Source of the DNA: Salvator merianae
Taxonomy: Eukaryota > Chordata > Lepidosauria > Squamata > Teiidae
NCBI GenBank assembly: GCA_003586115.2
Contig: QVOM02000112.1
Span: 106,728,701 to 106,792,700, forward strand
Reading direction: 5' to 3'
DNA: 64,000 nucleotides
The position numbers were made by a program, and so were the translations under genes. Below, piece by piece: positions 1 through 10,148 of the stretch. The notes beneath the pieces are model-generated. The model ran no database searches, was not told the DNA's origin, and saw only the letters and a list, made by a program, of their open reading frames with translations. The first letter of the stretch is position 1. Each line of letters opens with the position of its first letter.

Positions 1-613
1 TAAACCTATACAGGATTTCACTGCTAGGGGAAGCTTTCATTGGACACGTACACTGGTAATTTCTCAGGGGAAACAATGCAATTAGAGCAGCATAGAGTTT
101 CATGCATAATATTGCAGTCAGTCACTAGTTACACAGATAGTTTCCCCGTGCCAGCTTGCAGGGTACTTCCACAAGACAGGAGAAGGAAGGGTGAAATGAA
201 AGTCGGAGGCTTTCAGGTGAAACTTCATCTCATCCCACCTGTCTTTCCTGTCTCCATTTGTAGGCCACTGCAGCTCAGTGTAATGGCAGGGGCAGCTTTA
301 GGGCAATAGGAGAGGTATGGCTGTGCAGGGTGCCCTGCCCAGGGGGATGCAACTCAGACCTGCCCCAGACTCAGACCTGCCCCAGTCATAGGCCAACTGC
401 GGAATTGCACCACACTACCTCAGCACCGCAAAAAACAGCAGCCTGGTAGGTGTGTAGCTTGTCCAGCTCAGCCATGCTAAGCCTTCTCCCCCCCCAGCCC
501 CAACCTAGGGGTGCTCCCTCCTCACTCGGGGTGCCAGATCTACAAGAGTCAGCCTATATAACATTACAGCACAAACAGTTTCATTCTAAAATGTGGCCAC
601 TGCATTTTGACAC
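1..613. other. No recognised gene or repeat
   Basis: No family match is visible. A 17 bp unit beginning ACTCAGACCTG is duplicated head to tail at 352-368 and 369-385. An 89-residue open frame at 40-309 has no recognisable domain and is treated as chance. Confidence 0.5.
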
Positions 614-1051
614 TTAGGGTTGCCTCCAGACTACAAGAGAGAATTTCAGGATCTTCTTCAGACCCCAGAATTGTTTCTCACTGCCTCTGCCATAAGGCAA
701 GGGGCAATCTTGGCAAAATACTGGACTCTTACTTCTATCTGGCATTTCTTTGTGGGATTGTTCCATTTGCAAAATACCCATATGCACAAAGCGCCCACCC
801 ACTACTTTTTGTTATTTTTTGCACACTTCCTGCATCCGGGTACTTTTGCCACAAAGAAATGGCAGACACAGGAAAGCAATCACTACTATGGAAAACCTGG
901 CATCATTGCTGGGTTTTCTATAATAGTGATGTAGCAGGTTTTTTGCTCCTCTGATCCAAGACTACATTTGGATTGGCATAAATATATGTGGCAATCCCAA
1001 GATATGCCCGGGATCATGGTGGGTTTTTACCAATGTCTGGATGCACTCTTA
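614..1051. mobile_element. Family I inverted-repeat DNA transposon (non-autonomous)
   Basis: The left end reads AGGGTTGCCTCCAGAC and the right end, reverse complemented, AGAGTGCATCCAGACA. These are matching imperfect terminal repeats. The same GCATCCAGAC end recurs at 27517-27975. There is no transposase frame. The overlapping frames of 104-115 residues are uninformative. A target duplication could not be read, so superfamily is unassigned; a hAT-like element is the best guess from the AGGG-type end. Confidence 0.5.
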
Positions 1052-1138
1052 GAGTGAGCTTACTTCCAAATAGAAACAACGTTGATTCTCCATCTACACA
1101 CATCTTTGCTGGATTATAAGACCATACCTCACCTTATA

Positions 1139-1318
1139 GGCCCTTTCTGCACTTGTCTTTATTCTGGACTATATCCCAGAATAGGGACCTGCTATCCACA
1201 TGCTAGTGCAGATTATAGCAGGCCCCAGGTGGACCCTGCCATAGTTCATAATAGCATGCAGATGGCAGATCCCTATTCCAAGATATAATCTGGAATAAGG
1301 CCAAGTGCAGAAAGGGCC
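1139..1318. mobile_element. Family A miniature element, 180 bp, PIF/Harbinger-like
   Basis: Terminal repeats begin GGCCCTTTCTGCACTTG and end with the complement GTGCAGAAAGGGCC. The interior is also nearly palindromic around the centre (CCCAGAATAGGGACCTG left, CAGATCCCTATTCC right). It is flanked by ATA at 1136-1138 and ATA at 1319-1321, a 3 bp duplication as PIF/Harbinger elements make. Copies at 8177 and 10223 are also exactly 180 bp. It has no coding capacity and would depend on a transposase supplied elsewhere. Confidence 0.8.
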
Positions 1319-1352
1319 ATAATCTGGAATAAGGCCCAGTGCAGAAAGGGCT
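1319..1352. repeat. Tandem duplication of the family A right end
   Basis: The last 34 bases of the preceding element (1285-1318, starting ATAATCTGG) are repeated with two substitutions at 1319-1352. This may be slippage or a partial second insertion. Confidence 0.75.
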
Positions 1353-2011
1353 GATGATTCCCCATCAATCTGAAAACCCACTCAATTAAAAAAAATTTTT
1401 TAAAAAAAATGAATGAATTCCATCTCATGTACAGACAACATATCATTGTCAGAAGTTATCGCCCTCAATAACAAAGCAAAGTGGGAAACCCATATTGTAT
1501 AGAAGTGTACTTTCCAGTAATGCAAAATAAGAGGTCCACCTCCCAATTGTCCCTCTGCAAACAGGAAGCCATTCACACAACACACAACCCATTTGCCTCC
1601 CAGTTTGTCATTTGAAGATTCTAACAAAGCTAGATAGTGCATGACACACAGAAATTATTAAAGTATGTATCTTTTTTTCTCTCTGTCAACTCCAATATAG
1701 TGTTTTTGTGAAGCAAAACAGATGCTCACGCAAAAAGCCATCCAAATATTTGTGTCTGGCTTATTAATCATCACATTGTGTCTTGGTTTGTTTGGAGTTT
1801 TGTTTTGGGGTTTTTTCCCTTTCCAATTCAAAATATGACAGCACAGAATGAAGGTGCCTGCTGAGGGGGTGCAAATTATGATCCAAATTTACTTTGAAAG
1901 GGAATATAAGAGGTGACATCCTTTCAAGGAAAAGAACAGCTGCAGAAATGTAGGATTTCCAGCATGTTCGAGAAAATTGCTTCCGCAAGGAGGTTTCTCT
2001 TAAGTGTATCT
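1353..2011. other. No recognised gene or repeat
   Basis: AT-rich sequence with A and T runs at 1388-1410 and T/G runs at 1784-1818. No domain is visible in the short open frames. Confidence 0.5.
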
Positions 2012-2214
2012 TAAGCTGCATCCACATACACTAAAAAAAGTGATTCAAAAGCAGCTTAGAGGTGGTAACTTCCACACACTAGTGCTTCTAATACGCAACA
2101 TTCCAAAGTGATTTCATGTCATTTAATGTGAATTTGAGGTGGGATGAGTACACTAACATCCACATGCTAGCACCTTTGAGCTGCTTTTTTCATTGTGTGT
2201 GGATATAGCCTTAG
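2012..2214. mobile_element. Family C inverted-repeat miniature element
   Basis: The left end AAGCTGCATCCACATACAC and the right end GTGTGTGGATATAGCCTT form a terminal inverted repeat. The core carries CAAAAGCAGCTTAGAGGTGG, and its rough mirror GAGCTGCTTTTTTC lies near the right end. Other copies in the window are at 2955, 4225, 30640 and 56784. The family is probably hAT-like from its end sequence, but no target duplication can be read here. Confidence 0.65.
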
Positions 2215-2567
2215 AAAAAAGTACTTATAGGAGTATCTTCTTAATGGTAACCCTCAAGAGCCTTCCATAATACCATTTTAGTGTAACCAGCAGACTGCAA
2301 ATCAAGATAGCCAGGGTAGTGGAGAAAACTAACGTTCTGCCTGAAAACATTTTTTTTTTAACTTTCTCAGAATGTGTTTTGATCCATATTTTGATCCCCA
2401 AAGGATCAATCTATAGGCTGGATGTACAAGCTGCCCTTATTGCACCATAATGACATCATAAGCAGTCAGGGGCTGCATGAGTCTGCTCTCTATGGCACAG
2501 CCATTGAGTAGGACAAGTGCACAGTCCACCACACTCATCTCCCAGCCATGCTACCAATGTGCTGATG

Positions 2568-3245
2568 TAGAGTGCAATCAGACAAGACTCTTTTCAATTG
2601 TCCCTTTTAGAAAATGCATTTCTTCTGTAGAAGCACAAAAAAAGGAATTAAAACAGTTAAACAAATAAACCTACTTCGTGTTCCCACACATTGCTCTTCC
2701 TTTACTTCAAAGTCTGGCAACATCTCAAAGTCTCACCACTGATTGGTCACTCTCTTGCCTGACTGTCTGTGACCCTGATTGGCAGCATTTGTTCCCACAT
2801 TGTGATTGGCTATATTTCCCTCCTTTGTGATTATGAAGCTCCTCACCCAATGCTTCTGAAAAAAAGAGTCATTCTCAGTGTTATTTTACCCCATATGAGG
2901 AAAGGATGGCTGTTCTCAGACTTCAGGACAGGTTGAGACAATTTTAGAGATTTTGGCTGTGATCAGACACAACAAAAAAATGCATCTCTGAGGCAGCTCA
3001 AAGACAGCTTCTAGGTGGGATTGTTCACACATCAGTCTCCCCCTCCCCTTTCTCGTGAACATTCTATGCTAGAAAAGGTGGATTAGAGAAGATTTGGGAA
3101 CACAAGTGCTACACACTGCCTCTAAGAGGCGCCTCCAAGTCACCTCTTCTGTTATGTCTGAAGACAGCCTTTATGTCTGCCCTTACAGCTTCAAATTTAC
3201 CCAGAAGGCCTGATGTCTGATTACACCCATGTCTGATCACACCCA
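2568..3245. mobile_element. Family D inverted-repeat element, interrupted
   Basis: The left end AGAGTGCAATCAGACAAG matches the complement of GTCTGATTACACCC near 3215. The interior (CAAAGTCTGGCAACA, GATTGGCTATATTTC) matches the copies at 12793 and 40966. A family C element at 2955-3179 interrupts it. The right end is doubled: TGTCTGATTACACCCA is followed directly by TGTCTGATCACACCCA. The copy is old and decayed. Confidence 0.55.
2955..3179. mobile_element. Family C copy nested in family D
   Basis: Ends GGCTGTGATCAGACACAAC and GTTATGTCTGAAGACAGCC pair as terminal repeats. The core GCAGCTCAAAGACAGCTTC and GGTGGATTAGAG matches other family C copies. It sits between the two halves of a family D element, so it appears to be the later insertion. 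No clean target duplication was found. Confidence 0.5.
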
Positions 3246-3249
3246 TTGT

Positions 3250-3485
3250 TCTTCAATAAAGAGCTCTCAGACCCCATCAACAGTGTCTGAGGGGCTATCT
3301 CAGACACCAAATACAGGAAATCATCCATGGGGCCATTTTCTATATTGGGTGACCCTCTCCCTGCTGTCAAGATTGAAATCTTGATAGCAGGAGCAGCATT
3401 TGGACAGAACTTCTTGCACATTAAGAATAGTGTTACAGTAGCCTTATTCCTAATGTTTAGGGAGTGGAACACTACACTTGTAGCA
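3250..3485. mobile_element. Family E repeat, copy 1
   Basis: It shares ACAGGAAAT-ATCCATGG-GCCATTTTC, a short inverted pair around CAAGATTGAAATCTTGATAG, and the ending ...GTAGCAC with blocks at 48275, 49890 and 55150. The recurrence supports an interspersed family. Its ends and class could not be defined. Confidence 0.4.
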
Positions 3486-3582
3486 CCCCATCCCCATATG
3501 TGATAAAGTCGCCAATATCTAGGAAGTTCAGGGAGGCTTCTAGTTGGAACCTTGAACTACTCCCCTAGCCCCTGGCCAACAT

Positions 3583-3660
3583 GGGTTTTATGTTTTAATT
3601 ACTGCCCTGAGACCTTAAGATATAGAGTAGGATATAAACACAAATAAATTAAATAATTAA
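3583..3660 (+). mobile_element. L2-clade LINE 3' tail fragment
   Basis: The block ACTGCCCTGAGACC, then AGGATATAAACACAAATAAA, is the characteristic end of squamate L2 LINEs, with an A/T-rich simple-repeat tail. Only about 80 bp remain. Confidence 0.55.
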
Positions 3661-3884
3661 AAATCAGGAATGATAGAAGTGGCAGTTCAACCAAAGCTTC
3701 TCCAGCTTAATACGTAGTTATTGCCTATGGAGAGAGTAAGACAATAAAAAGTATATTGCCCAGGGATGCATTTTCATTTATGTTGTTTCAGTGGAAATGG
3801 TATAATGGGAGTGTTTTACCTACCCAAACCATATTTCTCTCCATTGTGCACTGGTAATAGTATTTCCACCCATCCTGCATGGTT

Positions 3885-4117
3885 TAAGAATGGGCTGGGC
3901 AAATTCATGGAGGGCAGGTGTATCAACGGGTACTAGAACCAATACCTAGGTAAGACCCCTGGATTGAGAAACAGGCAGGATGCTTCTAAAGGCCATTTGC
4001 CTTTGTTCTCTGCTTGAGAAGGCCCAGAAGCAATTGGTGGACCTTGTATAAGGCAAGGTGCTGGAGCAGATGGGCTATGGCTTGATCCAGCAGGACTTCT
4101 CTTACATTCTTATGGAA
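3885..4117 (+). mobile_element. CR1 LINE 3' end (type b)
   Basis: It contains AATTCATGGAGG, then CAGGATGCTTCTAAAGGCC, GCCCAGAAGCAATTGGTGG and GATGGGCTATGGCTTGATCC, ending ACATTCTTATGG. The same ordered blocks occur at 9318, 19081, 49375 (antisense) and 58600. It is the 3' untranslated end of a CR1 element, truncated at its 5' side as is usual for CR1. Confidence 0.8.
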
Positions 4118-4224
4118 TGCACTTTGAGGTGGCTGAAAACAGACACTTCAATTTGTTGGACCACAACCATCCCACTCCACTGAAATGAAACAAACAGCTG
4201 TCTCTAGTTGAACACTTATTGGCA

Positions 4225-4460
4225 TAGGCTGCATGCTTAAAAATGTGGCTCAAAAGCAGCTTACAGGTGGTATAAAGTGGCACCTAGTGTTCCCTCCCCA
4301 CCTCTAATCCGCATTAAAAGCCTGAAAATGCACTATAATGGCCTTTAATGTGTATTAGAGGTAGGATGAGAACACGAACGTGTGACTGAAACTACGTCTA
4401 AGCCACTGATGAGCTGCTTTTAAATTTTTTGTTTTTCACAGTGTGCGGATGCAACCTTAG
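4225..4460. mobile_element. Family C miniature element, copy 3
   Basis: The left end AGGCTGCATGC and right end GTGCGGATGCAACCTTAG are the family C ends. The interior has CCTCTAATCCGCATTAAAAG and its inverted partner CTTTAATGTGTATTAGAGG, which form a central hairpin also seen at 56784. Confidence 0.65.
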
Positions 4461-5443
4461 ATGCAAAGGGCTGCGTGCCCTTTGTCTCCGTCAAAACATG
4501 ATCACAAATGCCATCGAGTCCTAATTACCCTCCTGTTATCTTGCTTTCTCTTATTGTTTTGGCATTTTTTCTAGCAGTTTTATTCTTTTAGTTCGATGAG
4601 CGGCAACACAGAAACGTTTTAATTAATCAATTGGATAAGCTTCCCACACCCTTCCCATTGCAATCAGTGTACCTATCAAACCCAGTTTAGCCTTTGGGTT
4701 GCCCCAAGATTTTGTGGGGTTTAAGAAGCTCACTCTAAGCCTATGTCTGGATTCAGCTCTTGTTGTCTCCAAAATGTGTAAGATCTCAAAAGACCTGGAC
4801 AATGATGTAAAACAGGTCAGCCCAGGAACTGAGACATATTTTCAGAGAGGATCTTATAATACAGAATGAAATGGAAACACTGGAACATTTGAAAGAGGCA
4901 GACAGGGAAAGGAATTTAACCTAAGAGTAATCACAGCTCATGTGTGGTCCCAATAATTCTGGGATAAATTCTTCTCGGGCTGCATCAGAGCTGTGTCAGG
5001 GTACATTACTTGTCTTCCAGGGAACCCTACCAGCTGCCATCTGTCGTCACCACAATGCTATTAACCTAGCTTTTCTTTTTCTTTCTTTTCCTCTCCTTTC
5101 TTTTTTCTTCCTCCTCCCCCCACCCCTTGCAAATCTCAGTGTTATTGCATTGCTCTCAAATGAAAGAAAAGGACTATTCATGTCTTGACGGCAATGATTT
5201 TATTGAAGTCAGTGCTTTGTGTTTGGCTGTCCGTCATATACAGCGTTCCCACACTGTTAGCGATAGAGTTACCTTTGCATCTTTAATACTGTGAATTCTT
5301 CGTCATCTAAGTAGGAGAGAGTGCCAAAAGGTATAGGCAAGCAGCATATGCATTACTTATACAACTTCTTCTTTTTTCTTTTAATTGAAATTGTGTTTTA
5401 ATATTTTCCTGGTCTGTATAAGAACAATCATTATGGTAATACA
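4461..5443. other. No recognised gene or repeat
   Basis: Nothing assignable was seen. A pyrimidine-only tract of roughly 60 bases lies near 5070-5127 (T/C runs ending in C-rich sequence). The 82-residue open frame across it only reflects that tract. Confidence 0.5.
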
Positions 5444-5451
5444 GGATATAC

Positions 5452-5798
5452 TAGAGATGTGCAAAATTCGTTTTGCAATTTAACAGCTGATCAAATATTT
5501 CACATTTGCGGATATTTAAATTGAATTGAAAATGCACTTTTTTACATTTTCAGAGTCCAATCGAAATGAACCAGCCTCTTCCATCACAAAAGTGGAGTAT
5601 TCATGTAAATGTTTGCATTTTTACTGTGTTTTAATTCATGGAAAGAGCATTTTCAATGGGGAAAAGATTGTGAATACAGCAAAAATGAATGCAAAAAAAC
5701 CCTCTTATTCAACACTGTGCTTCACTGATGAAGCGAAAATACAGATTTTCGCGTTGGCAGCAAATCGAAAACACTAATTTCATTTATGCACATCCCTA
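5452..5798. mobile_element. Family G hAT-like miniature element
   Basis: The ends are TAGAGATGTGCA and the complement of TGCACATCCCTA. Flanks read GGATATAC (5444-5451) and GGATGTAC (5799-5806), an 8 bp duplication with one difference, as expected for hAT transposition. The interior is AT-rich with further self-complementary stretches such as GAAAATACAGATTTTC. A second copy with the same ends is at 25017. Confidence 0.7.
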
Positions 5799-6089
5799 GG
5801 ATGTACCTAAGATAGTATAGAAATGAAAAAATATGAGGAATGTGATATGACATTATGATATCTGATAAAAATGATTTTTTCTTTATATTGTATGTACCTG
5901 CATTTGATTACAGCTGTGACTTATAGAACGTTATGATCACTTTGGATTATTAATGTAAAGTGACAAATAATTTTGGCTATCTAGTAATAATAGTGTGTGC
6001 CTTGATAACAGCACTGTTGCTATTATGGCAGGTTCTTCATGGCACCCACACGATGCTATAACTCAGTCATGAGGGCACAGGTGTCTTCA

Positions 6090-6335
6090 CACCTCTTTTG
6101 GGTGCTGTGCAGAGAGGGGTGGGTGGGCTGTATGACTGCAGTTGCACAGTCATTTGCAGTTTCCAGATTGCCCTGAAAGTCCGAACCTGGGGCTCAGACC
6201 CTGCAGTGGTGATTCATTCTAGCCATTCGCATTTAATGTGCTGCTGGAAGAGAATGGGGATGTTTCAGCATGCAAATGGCAAACTGCCCCAGCCTACCTT
6301 GATCTTGACCAGCCTGGAATTGTCTGCTTTAAGCA
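6090..6335 (+). mobile_element. Diverged family B-like sequence
   Basis: GGGCTGTATGACTGCAGTTG, CACAGTCATTTGCAG and CCGAACCTGGGGC line up with the central part of family B (compare 43463 and 61446). The ends are not preserved. Confidence 0.35.
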
Positions 6336-6344
6336 ATTGATCTA

Positions 6345-6753
6345 AGACTGTTTCTACACAACACATGTCATCCCATGCTGTTCTGGGCCCATTTTGGTCC
6401 CGATCAAGTGACCCAGCCCAGGACTGGAGCAGTGGCCAGCATTCTGCACCTAGGACCATATGCATTGTGGGCAGCTCAGTCCAACTTCAGAGGTTCCCAG
6501 CTTCCAAAGTTTCCTGGTTGGGACTGTTTTAGCCAGATGCCCAGAAACAGTGCACTTCTGTGGACACTTCCGGGTGGTTGGTGAAATGGTGCTGGGCTTC
6601 TCAGTCCCAACAGACTAGATCAGGCACTTGGTGCTGTCCACATATAAGTGGTTGGTCTGATCTACCATTCTACCATTCTGGAACACTATGTGGATTGCTT
6701 TCAAGTAGTCCATCACTGGAGCAGATTATGGTTTCATTTTTGCACTATAGCCC
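6345..6753. mobile_element. Family F inverted-repeat element
   Basis: The right end TTTTTGCACTATAGCCC and left end GACTGTTTCTACAC resemble PIF/Harbinger-like ends. Inner blocks CCAGCTTCCAAAGTTTCC, GTGCACTTCTG and ATGTGGATTGCTTTCAAGTA recur at 46560-47475. No matching target duplication was found. Confidence 0.45.
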
Positions 6754-8012
6754 AGTCTAATGCCTCATCCCATTCAGATGCAATGTTCTACCAGAAGACA
6801 CTGCAGCCCACAGTCTCAAATGTCCATAAAATGACTGTGAAGCACCAGCAGGAGTTGTCTCCATGCTAACCTAGGCTATACCAGTATGACAGGTCTCTAG
6901 GAAAGCCAAGAAATACATGGGTGAGCACTTCCATGAAGGTGGCTCCTTTGTTCTTTGTGGAAGCAGTCCCTGTACCTGGGGCTCAAGGCCAGCAGCTGTT
7001 TGGGACCATTGTTCAGACAGGAAACTATACAAGATATGACTCCTGATGTCTAATTGATATAAGATATATCCTCACCTTTTTTCAGGTCAGGTTTTCCTCT
7101 TTAGATTTTCCCAATAGGCAGCCAAAAGCTAATGTTACATCGACTAAACAACCAAGCATATAAACTAGGGGGGACCAGTGCTAGTGGTCCAACAGAAGCT
7201 CCTCCCACTGGCACATAGTAGTTCATGGGTTTCATGTGACTCCATGTGGCCACAGTGTGTGTTTTTTTCTTTGATCCTACTTGAAATGAATCAGATCACA
7301 GGAAGTAGGTTGGATCAAAGGAATATCTACTGGAGTTGTGGGGACTTCCAGCGAAACCTGTGAACCAGCACACTCTGATGGAAGGAACTGCCATTTGCAT
7401 CTGCTTACAGTTAGTGTCTATGATATTTTATTTAAGCCAAAAGCAGTCCATAGTGATAGTTCCTCCAGTAGAAATCTGACAGCAGTTGATGGAAATTGTA
7501 GCACAAAACAGAAAACTAGGTTGGGGAATGATAGCATGATATCTTCAAATGCTGGAATCACTCTGGGTCTTTAGCACCTCGAGATGAAAAGAAAGGACTT
7601 TGTAGTTCCTCTCTAGACCAATCCCCTGTACAATCTGCTAAACATGAAGGAGGAAGAAGAGGAGACTTCATCAGCCTGCATATCCTTTTCTCCATTCCTT
7701 TCACAGAAGTACCATGAGTCTTAAGTCAGGTCTCCACTTGATGACAGAGCCAACTTCTACATGGGTGCCACTCCAGAAAATGCCTCCACGTCTCCATTTC
7801 AGAGTGCAGAAGTATCATTTCAAGAGGTGACCTGAGGCATCTGCTGAAAGAGCAGGAAATAGTTCCCTGCAGAACAAGCAATTCAGACAGTAATTGTAGC
7901 CACTAATGGGCTACAATGCTCACCACAAGGCACTTTTCCCACTGCATGTGGAGTCAGAGTAGCTATGATGTTTGACCAGAGCTAACCTGACAGTAAATAG
8001 AGACAAGACCTT
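6754..8012. other. No recognised gene or repeat
   Basis: Unique-looking sequence of about 1.26 kb. Short frames at 7178-7363 and 7338-7574 show no domain. Conserved exons or regulatory DNA cannot be judged without cross-species alignment. Confidence 0.45.
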
Positions 8013-8039
8013 ATTGCCTATTGAACTACTAGAATGGAT
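8013..8039 (+). mobile_element. CR1 3' end, left stub of a split copy
   Basis: The text ACTACTAGAATGGAT continues the CR1 block that resumes at 9318 with GATGTCTAGGTACTGCC. The uninterrupted CR1 copy at 58753-58787 reads CTGCTAGAATGGATGTCTAG. The 1.28 kb element between the two parts therefore split this CR1 copy. Confidence 0.75.
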
Positions 8040-8176
8040 GGGCCTGTTCGCACTTGTAACTAGCAAGCATCAAGGATGCTTGCTAGACAAGTGCATTCGC
8101 ACAGGCAGATGGCCGTAACGACCGGCGGCGGACCTCATCCGCTGCCGATCATTACTACTGCCGGACAGGTAAAAAG

Positions 8177-8356
8177 GGCCCTTTCTGCACTTGGACTTAT
8201 TCCAGATTATATCTCAGAATAGGGACCTGCCATCTGCATGCTAGTGCAGACTATGGTAGGCCTTGGGCAAGACCTTTCATAGTTTGCACTAGCATGTGGA
8301 TAGCAGGTCCCTGCTCTGGGATATAATCCACAATAAGGCCAAGTGCAGAAAGGGCC
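8177..8356. mobile_element. Family A miniature element nested in the large palindromic element
   Basis: 180 bp with ends GGCCCTTTCTGCACTTGG and CCAAGTGCAGAAAGGGCC, flanked on both sides by AAG (8174-8176 and 8357-8359). It inserted after the 1278 bp host element, which in turn inserted after the CR1 copy. Confidence 0.85.
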
Positions 8357-8469
8357 AAGGTGTCCGAATCCTCACCTGAAGCTCAAAGTGAGCTTCAGGT
8401 GAGGATTCGTTCGCACCTACCTTCCTGTCCATGGCAGCGGCCATCTTCTGGGCAATTAGCCCACCCATC

Positions 8470-9100
8470 AAGCATGCGTGATCATCGGGCCCGCGCAAGG
8501 CCCCAGTCGTGCCCACGCCGCCGTGATCAGGCCTGGGACGCCAGATGGGGCTGCGCTGTGCCCCGTCTGGCGTTTTGCTGCCCGATTGCGGGTGCGAAGG
8601 ATGGTCGCCATGGTAGCGGCCTACAAAGCGTCAGGCCGCTGCCATGGCGACCGGGAGGCCTGCACGGTGCACACAGTGATGACGGAATCGCGCATGCGCA
8701 CTGGGCCTCTTCCCCGCCCCCATAACAGGATCGGACCTTCCCGATCAGGCCCACGGCACCACGATCGGGCGTGCCCAGCCTCATTGGGCTGATTAGGCCA
8801 CCGTGATCGGGCCAGGTCGGCCCGATCAGGAAGGCCCGATCCTGCTACGGGGGGGAGAGACCCAGTGCGCACTTGCGATTGCATCATCGCCATGCGCACC
8901 ACGCGGGCCTCCCGGTCGCCTTGGCAGTGGCCTGACGCTTTGTAGGCTGCTGCCGCGGCGACCACCCTTCGCGCCCGCAATCAGGCACCTGAAACACCAG
9001 ACGGGGCACAGCACGACCCCATCCGGTGTCCCAGGCCCGATCACGGCGGTGTGGGCACGACTGGCGCCTCGTGCAGGCCCGCGTGAAGGGGTAGACCCCG
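8470..9100. repeat. CpG-rich long inverted repeat, about 315 bp arms
   Basis: The left arm runs about 8470-8784 and the right arm about 8785-9100, meeting near 8784 with little spacer. Matching blocks: GCCTGGGACGCCAGATGGGG at about 8530 and the complement of CCCCATCCGGTGTCCCAGGC at about 9020; TACAAAGCGTCAGGCCGCTG at 8621 and the complement of CAGTGGCCTGACGCTTTGTA at 8925. Both arms keep many CpGs. One transcript across it would fold into a long hairpin. Confidence 0.85.
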
Positions 9101-9317
9101 TTGCTCACTGCACGTGCGCACGCACGTGCATGGAGCTGCTGCAGTTGCCATGGCAGCGGCCAGATGCTTGCCGGACGCTGTCATGGCAAGCATCAGGGAC
9201 GGATAATGGCGTTCACACTCGCGAACGCCATTATCCAGCCTCAGGTGAGTTTTCAGACCCCATTGTGCAGGCGGTGTCTAATTAGCCCATTCTAGCGTGG
9301 AAAGCACAAAGAGGCCC

Positions 9318-9531
9318 GATGTCTAGGTACTGCCTCCAGATAGGAGAGACAGGCTGGATGCCTCTAAAGGCCATTTGCAGGGAGTCAAGAGCAGGTGAAG
9401 TTTTTGTCTTTGTCTTCTGCTTGAAGATGCCCAGAAGCAATTAATGGGCCACTTCATAAGACAGGATGTTGGACTAGATGGGCTGTGACCCAAGCTAGCA
9501 GAACTCCTCTAATGTTCTTATGTTCTTAAAA
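9318..9531 (+). mobile_element. CR1 LINE 3' end (type b), right part of split copy
   Basis: It continues from the stub at 8013-8039: TAGGTACTGCCTCC, AAAGGCCATTTGCAGGGAGT, GCCCAGAAGCAATTAATGGG, then GGACTAGATGGGCTGTGACC, ending in the CR1 simple tail ATGTTCTTATGTTCTTA. Confidence 0.8.
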
Positions 9532-10004
9532 TAGTGACAGGACAGCTGTGGGGATTTAAGAACATCTTTTTGCACTGCAACAGAATTGCTCAAAGAAAAG
9601 GCATGCCATCTGGGTTCTGACCTGAAAACACTAGGGCTTCATCCATACCATAGATGTGGAGGACTCCTAGAGTGCTCCTTGGGCTCAGTGGGCAAAGGTG
9701 CCAGCCCGCATTGAACCTACATGAAGTTCTGAGGTGGATTTCACACTCATCTGCCCCCCTCCCCATGTAGAGTGACAGCAGTGATGGGGATTATATGCCT
9801 GAGGGCAATTTCTGGACTGCAAATGGCCAATTTCTAGGGTCATTTCTAGTCTGGCCCTAAACTGTGCCAGGCAGAAGTTTCAAAGCCTCCAAGACTGGAA
9901 GGTGTAGGCCATATAAATAGGTTGCATCCCTCCCATGTGAATATAGGCTTTCCAGGCAGCCATCTGGAGACAGCCTAGAGACCGTAGGATATTTGAAGGC
10001 AGTA
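9532..10004. other. No recognised gene or repeat
   Basis: No family match. GTAGGATATTTGAAG at about 9982 recurs nearly exactly in direct orientation at 10788, on the far side of the nested block described next. Confidence 0.45.
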
Positions 10005-10148
10005 GAGGTGATTTCATACTGGCCAGTATACCGGACAAGCAAACATACTGTGAGCCTCCCTTCCCCATGCTGTCACCCTCACACCTGGGGCCTTAGACCA
10101 CAAACCAGCATGCAGAGTGGTATAACAATACCATTTTAGGCTATATAA

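Larger units (their letters stand above)
8040..9317. mobile_element. Large palindromic PIF/Harbinger-like element, 1278 bp
   Basis: It starts GGGCCTGTTCGCACTTG and ends with the complement CAAAGAGGCCC. GAT at 8037-8039 and GAT at 9318-9320 flank it as a 3 bp target duplication, confirmed by the unbroken CR1 sequence at 58753. The left end is of family B type and the right end (AGCGTGGAAAGCACAAAG) of family K type. Most of the interior is one CpG-rich inverted repeat (8470-9100). It has no transposase; the open frames of 104-160 residues on both strands arise because a GC-rich palindrome has few stops. A family A element sits inside it. Confidence 0.8.

Noticed and set aside
8803..9285. 160-residue frame and overlapping frames on both strands as coding
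   Set aside because: They lie in a CpG-rich palindrome. The similar proteins on opposite strands are just the two arms read in each direction.
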